Source: Pseudopyrenochaeta lycopersici (Eukaryota; Ascomycota; Dothideomycetes; Pleosporales; Pseudopyrenochaetaceae). Taken from it: DNA of 64,000 nt. The stretch is from contig NHZP01000047.1 in NCBI GenBank assembly GCA_003313425.1, positions 248,001 to 312,000 of the forward strand, given 5' to 3'. Under the pieces are notes generated by a model. That model did not search any database and was not told the DNA's origin. It saw only the letters and a program-made list of their open reading frames with translations. This document shows, in pieces, positions 1 to 13,064 of the stretch. Numbering within the stretch: position 1 is the stretch's first letter; each line of letters begins with the position of its first letter. The position numbers were made by a program, and so were the translations under genes.

Positions 1-3000
1 TTCTATCATTTTGTCAACAACACATCACGCAGCAGACGGCCCGTCCGCGGCCAGCGGTGTTTCTCATCATCGCTTGACGTTGAAATTTGCGTACATGGTA
101 CTCCGCGCACAATTCTCGTCATGTGAGATCAAAGCGATGCTGGGTAAGGCGCGGGCACATGGGAGTGGAGGCGGAAAGTTGCAAGGTCGCACGCAATTTT
201 GATCCCGAGACGAGCGAGTACTGTGCTTGTGTGGGCCGGAGCTGTGGTTGCCGGGCCTCGCCTGGCGAATCGTGAGCCACGATGTGTCGGATTGGCGGGC
301 ACCGCTGGAGGTGGGTCAAAATCGGCCTGGTTTGTCTGGGTGCATGTGCCCGCGCGTCGAGGTGAGCTGGTTGGCTGGAGCCAGTGAGGACGTCTGTATG
401 CCGAGATCCCTGAGTTTGGAAAAGGGCGGGATTCGTAGGATCAAGGCAGACAGAATCGCTTCATGGGTTGCACTTGTCAAACAACTCGAAAGTGTTTTGC
501 GGTACAGTAACTCTTCTGCCTGAAGCCGTTGAATAAGAGACAACGAAGGGCTCGGGCTATGTGACTACCGCGACAAGGCAACAAGGTAAGCAGTGGCGGG
601 GTCTCAAGCTGAAATTCCTGTTCGCCATCGGTATCTCTTCTGGCGCTGAGACTGATGGCTTGAGCATGGAAGGCCGCTCTTATGCACCCTTTCTCTAGCC
701 GCATATGCACGACGAGGGATCAGGGGAGTACTCTTGGAGAGATTGTTTTCCGCGCATCTTCTTTGGCTAACAAATAGACGAGCTGCTTGTCAGAGCGATG
801 ACGATATGGTAACAATCAGCAACTGCATCGATACGGCGTGGGGATGATTTGTGCTCGTGCATGGTAAGATGTGTCACGCATGAATGTGGTAACCGAAGAC
901 GTGCAGTGGTACTCGAGTCACTGCCCCGTGATGTTGATACAGAGGGACGTAGACAGGAAGATTTCCGGCTTCTCGTGCCCCTAGCCAGCTGCAGAGGCTC
1001 GGCAAGTCAATGAATGAATCAGCAAATCACTCAAGTGTGTCTTTTACGCTATGACGCAAAGAGAGGGGTGCAATGGCGAGGCATCATGACAGGTTCCTCA
1101 TTTCCACGTATTGGCAGATAGTTTTCGCACATGCGGTGGGCAGCTCTTACTTCTCGGGTCACAGGTAATCTAGACTTTTGTTTCCGAGTCAGCATTGATG
1201 TGCCCGGTCTAAAAACTGGGCTGTATGGCGCTGATGCACTTCATCATCATCATCTCCTCGGGTCGTCGGCTAAGATTAATCATTTACCAACGCTTGGGGT
1301 CTCTGCGACACTGTACCTCGCAATTTATTTTGCGAGGCATTGAACAGCCATTGGAATGCTGAAAAGTTCGGGAGGGCGTGCCCAAAGGACTGGTCGGAGC
1401 AATCGTGACTATCTAATTTGGCAGATGAGCGGTGACAGTCGGCACTGTGGTAATAGGACCGATAAAGAATGCAGGGTTGGCATTCAACGTTAGAGGCAGG
1501 AAGGGTGGGGTAGAAGGAGACGGGAAGAGCCACAAGAAAGGAATAACGTTGTTTGCTGAACGGTAACGACTAGGTTCGACAAAGATTGGTGGCATCCGAC
1601 AAGCCAGAAGACAAGCGCCTGCTGAAACGCCCTATTCTGGGAAAACATCCCAGACCAAAACACCGACGCCATGGAAAGCGAGGCGAAGAGATGCTGCTTC
1701 TTTCCCAAGAAGTTGGGCATCTAGATCGGAAAAGAGTCCGCCTTAAATGCTGGGAGCTGCAGCGGCGTGCGTCGTTAGCCTCCTGTAGAGTGTAGCTAAG
1801 CGAGTGAGGAAATTGTCCCAGTCCGATTACCGGCCATTTGCATGATTGTTGCCAGGCAGTGTTCGGTGAAAGGCTAGAGGCTCAAGGTCGTTTTAGAAAG
1901 AAACGAAGAATCATGGAAGAACGAGCTTCTGTCATCTTTCAAAATGCTACCGCTAGTACGCCCTTGGCAGGAGCCGTTCGAGCTGGGCTGAGGTTACATT
2001 CGGAGATGAAGCTTCATGCATATACCCAGCATGATGGATTGTGCTTACTCTTGGCTAGAGAGGGTATGGCGATCAGTAGCAGAAGAGTGGCAGCTGTATT
2101 CCTCAAATGTTGGACAGAGGGTTTTCGGTTTGGCAGAGCCATCAGCCATTGAGTGCTACCAATCAGACTTCAAAAGGATAATGGTAGTTTTCGTGCTGAA
2201 AATCTAGGAAGAGATACTTTTGACACAATTTCCAGCACAGATATGGCTCTTTATTGACTATTGATATCATTACCAGTAGTGTTGAGGCTGTGATCCCACT
2301 AACATTACTATGGTACCCCGGCATCCCCGCATGAGACTACTCGGAAATCCAGTCGAAATAGAACAATACTGATATTGAATTGATGTTCTATTCTGGTGGT
2401 CGAAGAATTCGATAATATAATGCGTGGCCTGAATCCTTCTTCAGAGAGAGAGTGCAGTATATAATGTTGTGCACGCAGGAACAGCTTGACTAATCGAGAA
2501 ATTCGCTCGGTATTCGGTGCTTTCGTGCATAAATCGACGCGTGTCTGATTTTGACGTGCGGGGGAATCAGGCCATGGAGAAAGCTAACGTGTCAGTCAAT
2601 CGGACGTCGTCTTGCTCCGTGGCTTGCGGCCATGTCCGAAGCGAGTTGAGTAGTTGGTGCAACCAATAGCGACCGGCAGATCTGACAAACGCACTTTAAG
2701 TACCGAAAATCTCATATCCAGCTTCTTCCAATTTGCAAGCCAATCGCAAAAGTAAGCGGATGCACCAACAGGAAGCGCACGGAAGAAGCATGTGATTCCG
2801 ACGCGACAAAAGGTGGTGAAGCTTTCTTTACGCAACTATGAGGGCATCTAAGTACGCCAACCAATCAATGTAGTCATCACAAACCCTCGGCACTTTGTGC
2901 GGATTCTCAAGGAGGTACTCTGGGAGTGTGAATCCAGGTCGAGCAAGGCAGCGCGGTTGAATTTGCACTGACATGTCAGGAGGTCACCAATTCCAGTCAT

Positions 3001-4236
3001 GTCTAGATGAAACATGTATAATTGCTAGATCCTCGAAAAACGCACCAGTTTTTGTGCCACATCGTCTTCAAAATGGTTGATTTTATATGATGGCAGCAAC
3101 CTTGGCGTTGATGACTAAATTTTTTCGAAGCACTTTCCACGCCTATGGACGTTCCACATTTGGACATTTCCATTTCTCCATTTGTTTATATTTTGGGGTT
3201 TCACTATTGCAAGTTATTCTCATACTCTACGCGTCAACTCACTCCCTCTTCGTTCATCGCGATTGGCCCTTAGCATCCCATGTATAATATCCAAAGCAGG
3301 GACCTTTGCTTTATTTCTGACCAGTCTATGCAGTGCATCATGTTCTACTCCAAGTTCTTTAATGTGACGGTGCGTCTTTCCAATAGCGCTTACTGTGCCT
3401 CGTTTATTCAGACATCGTCGCTACAGTGCCAGCATCGTCTGCGGCTATCAAAATCTTACACTAGAATCAAAGTGAATACTCCTTAAGAACCATTCATGAC
3501 GTAAGTGGATGATTGGGTTTAAACGGTCTCAAGCAGATTTCTAATAGTTGTTATATGCTCCTTTTGGATGTCTCCTCTAGCCCTCTCCACCCACTCATGG
3601 CCATCTTCGCAAGATTATTCGACTCACGCAAAGCGGTCCTTTTGCCTGTTTGATCTGTCTTTGTCTCTACAGCTCTGCTGTTGTGTCCAGTATTATTGCG
3701 TACAATATGGTTTCGAATTACTTGGCTCTCCACGTTGTGGTGCAGCCGATTTGCCTTAAGTTCATAGTTTGGTCAATGTTGAGTGTAAGTTGTTTTGATG
3801 TGACGTTTGAGGCAGGAGGGTATTTCGGATGCTCATATGACCCGGTTTCTGGAGCTATATTTAGTTTTGCGTCATCTGTGCTTATGAGAAGAATACTTCC
3901 GTCGTATTATGGCGGTTCAAGTAACTCTCCTACTGAAATGAGTGTCCCGGAATCAGCAGTGACAACTCACAGAAAGATACCAGGGTAATTGTACTTGTAG
4001 CTCATGGTTATATTCACCTGTCATCTAGAAGGAAAGCCATTTTTTAGCCGAAGACGCAGGTTGAATTTGTAAAATGCCTGAGCAAATGTATACGCTAACA
4101 ATGCTTAAAGTACAAGAACGCCTTGATGACCAACGCCTCCCAATACATAGAGTAGGAAGCCTTCTATAAATCCCCCTCGGATCTCGAAATCCCTTCCTGA
4201 CTTTGTGGCAATTCATTGCAACGCCCCCATACACGC
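1..4236. other. Gene-free stretch, window start
   Basis: I find no open frame here with a recognisable domain, and no convincing ATG-exon-donor series. The short frames present are low-complexity or hydrophobic by chance and are open on both strands. The last 200 bases are the probable 3' flank of the minus-strand surface-protein gene. The base composition is mixed, with an AT-richer part around 2.2-2.5 kb and 3.0-3.5 kb. I saw no long terminal repeat, inverted repeat or transposase motif. Confidence 0.5.
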
Positions 4237-7200
4237 TCACAACTTGGGATCTGACTCCCATGTGAAGACAAGAAAACCCTGCCCGCGTCCAAGGCCTTTC
4301 CTGCCTACGTCAATACCATTTCGCCTCTTCCTGCTCTTCGTCTCCAACTCTTGTATGACGGTAACTCCAGTCACCTCGACCCTCATCCAACCATCATCAT
4401 CTGCCACTGGGAAACCACCGTATCCAGCACAACTTGCCGTAATCTGCAAGTCCACGCTGGCCCCATCGATGCCCTTGCCCGCTGTAAAGAACCCACTTGT
4501 GGGCAGCCAAGATTCCTGCGGCGTAACCTTAAACACAACTTTGTTGCCTATTGAGAATTCAACCGTGCATTTTGCCAGCGCGTAGGCCTGCCGAGTCGAA
4601 GCACCGAGTCGGTATTGTTGCCCAGGGCAAAGTGTTAAAGGTTGCGTGATACTCAGAGTCTTTCCTACCGCTGCGGATTTGAACTGTGCGATTGTGTTAT
4701 TACCGTCAGGGCCCTTTTCAGAGCCAACAGTGATCACAGGATCATTTCCATTGATCGACCAGCCGGTGACTTGGCCATCTTCGCTCACGGCAAAATTCGG
4801 GTTGCGTACGATGTTCTTTGGATCTGCACATCCGGCATCGATCTGCTCCTGCGTTGCTGGTATTCCTGAGCGTCGAAAGCGGGCCTCTAGTTCAGAAGGG
4901 CTGAATGATGTAGGTGCTGGTAGCACATCAGAGATCGTAGACTGTGAGTCGACAGTCACAGTCTGGGTTTCAACGAGTGTGGTTGTGAGAACCTGGATGC
5001 TGGGTTGCACGCTGGCTGCTATTTGTATGGATGTTACTGTGACTATAATGGGGACGGTGGGGCATATCTCCGGGGTGGTACTGCTGTTCAAAGACGGAGT
5101 AGGAGTAGCTGAGAGAATAGACGTTGAGTTTCCTGAAGATATCGACGATGTAATTGTCGTATTCAATGATTGGCTTAAGGTCGCGGATGGAACAGAGGAA
5201 ATATCACTGGTAGTCAGATTCTGTGATACTGTAGGCGTAGCCGATGGTATACTCGTGATATTGCCAGTGATTAGGGAGGAGGTAGCAGTGGAGTTCATAG
5301 ATGCTGTGAGGGTTCCAATTGATGCGATGCTCAAGCCTGAATCCGAAGTCGTCGTTGAATTCTCAAAGGGCGGAGGCAGACCGCTCGATACATGTGTTGG
5401 GGAGCTCGTCGTGGAATTACTTGATGGTGTTGGTAGACCCGAAGAAAACGCTGAAGCACTTGTCGATATCAGTACACTCGTACTTGCCGATGGCGTGAAT
5501 GTATTAGTGCTTGAGCTTGTACCAGCTGGAGCAGTCGAGTTTGCCGAGCTAGGAGGCATTGAGGACGAACCAACAGTGGCAGTGGTAGATGTCAGGTTGC
5601 TAGGTAGCGGAAGACTTGAAGAAGGTGAAAAAATGCCTGTCGAAAGAGCCATAGTCGTATTCGCTACTGTGAATCTCTCTGAGCTTGAGGTAATGCTAGT
5701 GGACAAAGACGAGTTTAGTGAGACTGAAGGCACTGAAGACGAGACTGCGGTGGGAAAGCTTAGGCTGGAATTTCCTGAAGGCGCAGGCAAGATCCAAGTA
5801 GTCACTGATGTTGAGTTGGATGAGACTGGCGGCGATGAAGACGATGCTGCGGTGAATATATCCAAAGTAATGTTGCTTGAAGGCGTCGGTACACTTGAGG
5901 AAGGCGCTAGATGACTAGTAGATAGCAGTATTGTCGTATTTGTTAAAGGAGTGGCTATAGTGAAAGTTCCAGAACTAAATGATGTGCCTATTAGTGTAGT
6001 CGAATTTGCGGAACCGGGTGGTACTGCAAGAGACGAGAAAGCGGATGAAGATGACGCAGTAACATTTCCTGATGGCGTTGGGATGACCAGAGAAGAAGTT
6101 GTGGTGATGCCTGAGCTAAAAGGACCAGTTGTGCTAGCGTTTGTCGAGGCGATAAGGATAGAGCTTGTGACAGTATTGGCTGCACTTGTGCCAGGCAGTA
6201 TGGTGGAATTAGAGGAAGCAGGCGGTAATGATAAAGACCCCATAGATGAGCTGGGCAATATGCTAGAACTGCTACTATTCCCGCTGCTGCTCGGATTTTC
6301 TGTAATACTAGATACAAGGCTGGTTCTGCTGGAATTCATGGAGATAGGTGGAATAGTGATCGAAGGTGGTGAGGTCAGTGACAAGGTAGTGTCGGGTGTC
6401 GCAACAGGTGTTGAACTACCCGTTCCAGGCAACGTAGAATTCATAGTTGTAGAAGGGAAAGTGTTTGGCGTTCGGGGTTTATCCGTGTTTGTAAACGTCG
6501 GGCCAGTAGAAGTCGATGAAACATTTAGACTTGGACTTGGAATTCCACTCGCTATGGTCCCACCAGTATTGGTGATTGATGTAGTTCCGTTAAAGTCAGA
6601 AGTTTTGGGTACGTCGGGATTAGAAAATGAGCTGGTCAGCGTCGACGAGTTCGAACTTGGAGTTGGGCTAGCACTAGGAGGAGCGGTGCCAGCGACCGAT
6701 GAGGAGTCATTGAAATTGGGCGTTCGTGGCAGTCCACTGTTCGAAAATGGTAGGGCGGTTGAATTTGAGGAATCATTTAAGCTTGATGTAGGTGTATGAG
6801 ATGGGGAGGCAGTAATGGACGAGTTTGAGGAGGCTACTTCAACAGTACTAGAACGGATGGATGAGGTAGAGTCACTAAAGTTGGGCGTTCGAGGTCGATC
6901 AGAGTTTGTGAAAGGAGGACCAGTTGATGATGCATTAAAGCTTAGTGTAGACGATATGTTGAATCCAGGACTGGGTGTCGGTGTAGGAAGAACTGACGTG
7001 ATATTTGAGCTCCCACTTGTGGTTGTAATTGGAGCAGTAGGTAGAGATGAATTGGTTGATGGCGTTGGCGGGATGACGCCGCTATCGCCTGATGATAATG
7101 TCACTGCAGTACTTCCTAGAATCGAGAACCCTCCCGTTCCGCCTGTGGACGTGAAGTTGAAACCCAAGGTTGGACCTGGGCTTTCGGAGGGACTAATATT

Positions 7201-10200
7201 GGTGGAAAGCGGCGGAATAATGCCACTCGCGGCGGTGGAGAAGGTAATACCAGTTCCACCTGATGTAGAGAAAATGTTAATACCTGAAGAGCCAGTGATG
7301 TTTGTTGAAAGTGGCGGAATAATGCCACTCGCAGCAGTAGAGAAGGTAACCGCAGTTCCGCTTGATGTGGAGAAAACATCAATGCCTGAAGAGCCAGTGG
7401 CATTTGTTGACAGGGGCGGAATAACCCCACTCGCGGCAGCAGAGAAAGTAATAGCAGTCCCACTTGATGTAGAGAATACATTAATACCTGAAGAAGCAGT
7501 GATATTTCCTGACGGTGGTGGTATAACCCCACTCGCGGCAGTAGAGGAAGTAACGGCAGTCGCACCTGAGGTGGAGAATACATCAATACTTGAAGAGCCG
7601 GTGATATTTGCTGACAGCGGTGGGATAACGCCACTCGCAGCGGTGGAGAAAGTGACCGCGGTCGCACCTGAGGTAGAGAAAACACCGTTGCCCGAAGATA
7701 TAGTAATGTTGGAGTCAACACTAGATGTCAGGGTTGCTGGTGATGTGCTCGAAACGTTTGTCGATGCAGGTGGAAGTATTCCTGAATCGCTCGAAGCAGC
7801 CACAACTCCGGTACTTCCTATCGTCGAAAAGTTTCCATTGCCCCCTGTCGATGTAAGTGGGATTATAGTCTCGTTTGTTGATATTGTGATAGAACCAGTG
7901 TTTGCAGGGGGGGGGATGACACCTGAGTTTCCAGTGGATGTGAAGATAAAAGAGCTGTCGCTAGTAGCGAAAGACGCCCCACCGGATGTTACAGAGACTA
8001 TGATAATGACAGAACCATTTGCAGAAGGGCTCGGTGGGATGATGCCTGACGCCCCACTGCTATCAATCGTTGCATTCGAGGTGGATGTCGACCATCCTTG
8101 AGATCCTGCTGATGAGGTCGCCGTCATCGGAGGAAGGGAGCTATCTAGGGAAGTCGAGTTTGATACTGCTTGAATGGACAAAGAAGCAGACGTACTGGCT
8201 CCAGTTCCCATTGTAGTTGTGATGACATCTGAGAGCTCTGTCAAAACGACGGTAGCGGTGCTGTGGGCCGACGTCAAATTACCACTACTAGAAGTAATGG
8301 TGGAAGTTGTTGAATTTGATGGATATACTAAGAGTGACCCAGTCGATGATGGCCCATAGCCGCCGCTACCTCCAGTCCAATGACTTGTCGAAGTCCCATT
8401 CGAGATGGTAAAGCCAGCCGATACACTAGTGAACGAAGGTGGTGGAAGAACGCCTGAATCTCCGGTTGAAATGCTAATGAAGGTTGATCCTGCAGACACA
8501 ATTTGAGTACCACCAGAAGAGATGACAGTCATTACGTCAGTATAGTTGCTGGCAGTGGGCTCTGGAGGGATAACCCCAGAGGCTCCGCTGGAAAAGAATA
8601 CGGAGGTTCCTCCTGAGATAGATGCATTGCCACCACCCTGGATAGAAGAAACCAGGTCACCAGGTTGGGTTGAGCTGGTTGTATTGGAAGGAACAGCAGT
8701 TGGAGGGATTATCCCGGTTGCACCATCCGATGTTTGCGTTGCTAATGACAACCAGGTAGTGACCCCACCGCTACCTTCGGTTGTGGATGCAGGCACGAAA
8801 GTAGGAGGAATCATTCCACCCCCATTAACGATTATTCTTGTCGAGGTCCCAGAGATGATCGTAGTTGTAGCGCCATTGATTATTGTGGTTACTAATACTG
8901 AGGTGACAGTGATCGGCTCTGGGGGTTGTTGCACAATGGTTCGAGTGATACTCGCTGTGCACTGCCATGAAGTTGAATATACTGCCCACCAGTAGCTGGA
9001 CGATGCAGAGACAGCAACCCAATTCCAATGGACATAGCCACTTGCATCAGTGGAGTTGGCAGAGACATAGGTCTGAAACACGCCTCCATCCGCAGACTGG
9101 GTGACCAAGCCTGGTGTTGATAGGGAAAAGCTGGCTTCTGTGATGGATGCGATAAGAGAGGACGTATCAACCGTGTTACTTGAATTCGTGGTTGAATTGA
9201 GTTCGCTGCATTCGTCGCTGTTGGATGACGTCCCCGTGTGTACCATAGCTATAGAGCCGGGCTTATCCACGTATTCAGTTTGTGAGCCACTCAAAGTACA
9301 GGTACCACCGCTGCGGCCATCCGTATAAGGTTCAAAAGAGGCAGCCTCGCACGTATCTTGACCACTTTGAGCGTTAACAAGCGAGCATTGCGCAGCGCAA
9401 GTGGTTTCGCTTTCAACAGGAATTGGACGACCTATTCGGTCACGAGTGATGACTTCTGTGTTACACAATACCACGTAATCCAACCTGAAATCACCCACAA
9501 GTTGGTCAACTCTCTTGTCAGTGGCATCCGGGCAGCTAAAAGGAATGGCAGTAACAACTGGAATCGAGCCGTCGGACGAGTTGCTACTAGATGGAACGGA
9601 TTCTATAGAAAGCTTAGTGGGAGTTTCGAACGCTGTCGTGGACTCAGATGTAGCCAACATCGAAGTTGATATCGAACTTTGTAACGAGGATGAGACTTCA
9701 TCCTGGACAACACTGCTCGTTGATTCAACCGAACTGGCAGGCGAGTCGGCGCTGGGTCCGCTTGCTATGGGCTCACTTGATGAAGATGTTGTGCTAGCTG
9801 AGGTTGGATCACTAGTGCCCGTCAGGAAACTGGGGGTTGGAATCAAAGTTACAGTCGTGTATGCAGTAAAACTTCTCGTGTCGGTGGTTCTTAGAAGGAC
9901 AAGCTTTCTGTAACCCACGGTTGAATACTGCACAAATTAGCCTATTACTTTATTCACGGGGTAAGGTAAACGACATACCACAGGAGGTAGAGCGAAAGAG
10001 CTCGTCACAGTTGCAGTTGGATCTACCATCTTGCAAGAACATGCGTTAGCTAGTCCAGCTTCAGCGACAACACGCTGCCAGTTCTTTGAGGTCGTTGTGG
10101 CTTGTGTTGTGCCGCTTGCAATAACCGAATCGATGATATCTTCAGCGACAGCAGCAATATTCACTGCTCTGACTAACACTGGCGGGACTGTAGTGGTTGC

Positions 10201-10651
10201 TGTCACAGTGATCGTTTGGGTCACTATCAACCGTGTTATGGAGGTGGTGACAGTTGTAGATGCAGCACTGGTCGTGACCATGCTGCCAAATCGTAAGTAA
10301 AGGTCCAGATAGAGTTGGATACCAAAAGACTGACATGGTGGGAGTCCATTCGACTACCGTAGTTGCGGGTTCAATGCCGAGCCATTCATTGCAGAAAGTT
10401 ACGACACGGTCTGTAGGATTACTGTCCAACATAGCCTGCCATCGATCGTTGGGGCACTCCAGCTCTTGCGTATCTTGCCGCTTCTCAAATACGCTGCCTA
10501 CAGACCCACTATGGGCAGTATTGGCCAGATCAGGCCGCTGATCCTCCTGTTGAACATGGCTATCAGCCTTGCGATGTAGCGCTACAGCTGCGGCCAATGT
10601 GGAGAACGAAAGGAAGAAGGCAGAGGCCTGTAGCGAGCGAGTGATGTACAT
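4237..10651 (-). CDS. Giant secreted Ser/Thr-rich repeat protein (putative cell-surface adhesin)
   Basis: Likely an O-glycosylated wall or surface protein; adhesion is inferred, not shown. Model: exons 10651-10335, 10282-9979 and 9927-4237, with introns of 52 and 51 nt that join in phase, giving about 2,103 aa. The start is the ATG opening a clear signal peptide (MYITRSLQASAFFLSFSTLA). Next come a Cys-containing N-terminal region ending in a Thr/Val-rich stretch, a Cys-bearing PAN/apple-like segment (about residues 336-435), then some 1,450 residues of Ser, Thr, Asn, Gly and Pro. In that part a G(V/I/M)(I/L)PP pentapeptide recurs about 13 times, and a second motif, xDxPRTPNF-like, recurs four times. 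Residues about 943-1112 are a 34-aa tandem repeat. Residues about 1907-2066 form a folded carbohydrate-binding-like domain with conserved Cys and Trp (GWSINGNDPV, LCPGQQYRL). No GPI signal is visible; the tail is basic. The ligand is unknown. Confidence 0.85.
7211..7720 (-). repeat. Five-copy 102-bp in-phase tandem repeat
   Basis: The plus-strand landmark GGCGGAATA/GGTGGTATA/GGTGGGATA starts at 7211, 7313, 7415, 7517 and 7619, exactly 102 bases apart each time. Read on the minus strand, each unit encodes 34 residues of the surface protein around the consensus AASG(V/I)IPPLS-N-TGSSGI-VFSTS. The units differ by several substitutions, so the array is not freshly amplified, but the lack of indels shows that the reading frame has been kept. 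Flanking GxIPP units are more diverged and irregularly spaced. Confidence 0.93.
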
Positions 10652-11756
10652 GACCGAGCACTCAAGAGAGTGAGAGATGCTCTAATCAAACGTCCACTGT
10701 GATGCCGAGGGGCGGTTGAGGATGGACGACAAGCTGCATATCCATGAAGGTGCACATATAAAGAGCAAGGTCGAAATGTTAGATCGTTCAGCCATCTGGC
10801 CAGCCATCAAGATTGCAGCCGTGTCTAGAATGTGCCTTGCAGAGGGACATGGAGTACTGATTCGGAGTAGGTTGAACGGGCTGCATTAGTTTCGCATGAG
10901 GCGTGACGAAGGTTGATCACCTTGCGTGGAACGACAGTTGAGAATGTTGGGCCGATGCGGTAGCGACAGTAGTCTCTTGCCTCAGATGAGATGGTGGAGA
11001 GAAGCTTGGCGTCGCTCATTCCCTTCGTGGAGGTTTGGAATGGAAGGGAGTACGCCAAGCTCCCTGTCGCGCACGCGTTGTCGCATTTCCTCCTACCTCC
11101 GCCCGTATACAGAGATTACTGTGACGAGGTGACGGGAGAGGTTATGTTTCAAGCGAGAAGTTGTGTCCAGCAAGACACATGCTGCGCAAATGAGGGCTGC
11201 TTCGTGGGGAGATCATGTATTAGGAAATTACAGAAGAGAAGAGATGCACATATTCAGCAGTAATGATGATTCAATGAGAGAGACGGAGCTTGTGCTAGAG
11301 AATGGGAGGGAAATTCGCTTCGCCATGTTGATAGCCGGGATATCAGCACCCTTCTGAGTTGGACACTCTTGAACGGAATGATTGTAGTGTCCAGCTACGA
11401 GTCAAAGTCTCAGCATCGGTTCGTTGAGCCACCGCAGAACTATGAGGCTGGAAAAGGATCGTGGGGGTGTCAGGTACAAGGGGACTAGATGGATGACGGC
11501 ATGGGGCTCTATTCTTCCCGCGGCCATCGGAGATTAACCACGCCGGTGGGCCACAACAGCGGAAGGAGAGCGTCTTCACCCGCAGTAGAGCACCAGCCTC
11601 CTTCCATTGAGCGCTTTCGCATGCCTCGAATGGCTCTTTGCACATCCATGCCGACGGTTTTCCAGTAGTCCAATACGCTCTTCTCGCTTCCTGGGGCGCG
11701 CTTCACAACGTCAGAGCTCTTCTCTCCGCTGCCAACCTCTCTGCAAAGTTCATTCC
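10652..11756. other. Intergenic region between divergent genes
   Basis: This stretch lies between the start of the minus-strand surface-protein gene and the start of the plus-strand lipidated small protein, so it should hold both promoters. I see no supported coding region. Short frames on both strands lack motifs. Confidence 0.5.
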
Positions 11757-12370
11757 ATGGGCGTCTGTTCATCCTGCCTGGGAGGGCGGAGGCCGTCCGA
11801 GTCGGAGGTAAGTGTCACCGTCGGCTCTTCTAATAGCTATACACTATCTATGCATGTCGCGACTGACACTCCCTTGCAGCAGTCTGACAGCTCCCACCTG
11901 CTTGGAGACCAGTACCAGCCAAACTACGGCACCGCCAACAGCGCGCACAACGTGCCCCAGCCCGATCCAGAAGAGCTGCGTCGCCAGCGCGAGACACTGG
12001 AGCGCATCTGCGCCGAGACGTCCGAGTGAGTGCCTTGCCTTCCATCTCTGTCGCTCCTGCTTTCCGCCTTTGTCACTCACTCCACTTATCCCACTCTCAC
12101 ACGGCGCTTATCCCTTGCAGGCAATTAATCCCCGTCTCGCACCCAAACCTCATCCCTGAGTCCACAGAGCAGCTGCCGAAAAACGAAGAATATGCACATC
12201 TTTTCAATGAGCGCTTTCGATCCATTCGCAACCAGCCCTCTGCTACTGCAGATAACGATGAAGACGAGACAGCGTGGCTAGAGAGCGCGGTTGGTAACCA
12301 GGGCGAGGATGAGCTGGATCAGATCACGCCAGCCAAGGGCAAATTGACAATCCAGTTCGGTGCTCGATGA
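11757..12370 (+). CDS. LAMTOR1/Ego1-like lipid-anchored small protein
   Basis: Model: exons 11757-11807, 11880-12025 and 12121-12370, with GT..AG introns of 72 and 95 nt, giving 148 aa. The start is fixed by the N-terminus MGVCSSCLGG: Gly2 with Ser at position 6 is an N-myristoylation pattern, and Cys4 and Cys7 are palmitoylation candidates. This is the arrangement used by LAMTOR1/p18 and yeast Meh1/Ego1, which tether the Ragulator/EGO complex to the lysosome or vacuole membrane for Rag GTPase-TORC1 signalling. The remainder also fits: a short linker with SHLLGD, a predicted helix (DPEELRRQRETLERICAETS), and a second helix ending near LFNERFRSIRN. The C-terminus is acidic and then ends with a short hydrophobic tail (KLTIQFGAR). 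The gene model is firm. The family call rests on the N-terminal motif, size and helix layout, not on a search. Confidence 0.75.
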
Positions 12371-13064
12371 GCTCAGTGGCACGTTGGCAGGTGGCTATGC
12401 CAATACCAGCTTGGACAGAGGCCCAGGCGTCTTTTCATTGCTTGTTCTATTTTGCATTGGCTCAGCGCCTTTTCTTGATACCCATAATCTTTCCTAGTTG
12501 TCTTCATAGTGCTTCTTTTGGGTCGACTCGTCGGTATGAGTCAGTATCTGCTTAATCAAGAGTGTAGTCGTAGCACCAGAGTAATCACATCAGTACTTCT
12601 CCATCTCTCCATGTCTCCTGCTTACTGGCTTTCGTAAACAAGGCTTGCATCACAAGCTCTCGCAAAGGCTGGCTTCTCACAAGCTGATGTTTTTGGTAAC
12701 GTCACCTAACACTATCGGATTTCATGTATATTCAGGTCAAACCTGACGCTGTTCCTGTTGTGTTCCCATGTCTCGACGAATGAATAAATGGAATCTAAGA
12801 AAATACACTTGTGGAACCATACGCACAAGGGTGGTACGCTTCACCGAAGACAACCTTCGTGGCGCATTATCACTAGCGCCACCAGCAGTCTCTATATAGA
12901 TATCAAGGGCATCGTTACACCCAACGCATTACCGACGAAGTCTCAAAATGCCCTGAAAAAGATTAGGAAAAGCAGATTACCTGTTCTAGTGCGACTAAAC
13001 AGATTGTTTAGCTCAACAGCCAGGCAGTCGGTGAACGCTCATCTCAGAGGATATTGCTCTGACT
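12371..13064. other. Convergent intergenic region
   Basis: These are the 3' flanks of the plus-strand Ego1-like gene and the minus-strand zinc-binding gene. No coding region is supported. Both transcripts should terminate here, but I cannot place poly(A) sites from sequence alone. Confidence 0.5.

Noticed and set aside
4646..8101. Three long plus-strand open frames (about 420, 280 and 430 codons) in the same phase, antisense to the surface protein.
   Set aside because: The antisense frame meets a stop only where a sense codon beginning TA or CA follows a T (or TA follows C). The Ser/Thr/Gly/Pro/Asn-rich sense protein has almost no Tyr, His or Gln, so this frame stays open by composition. The antisense protein is a low-complexity Val/Glu/Leu sequence with no motif.
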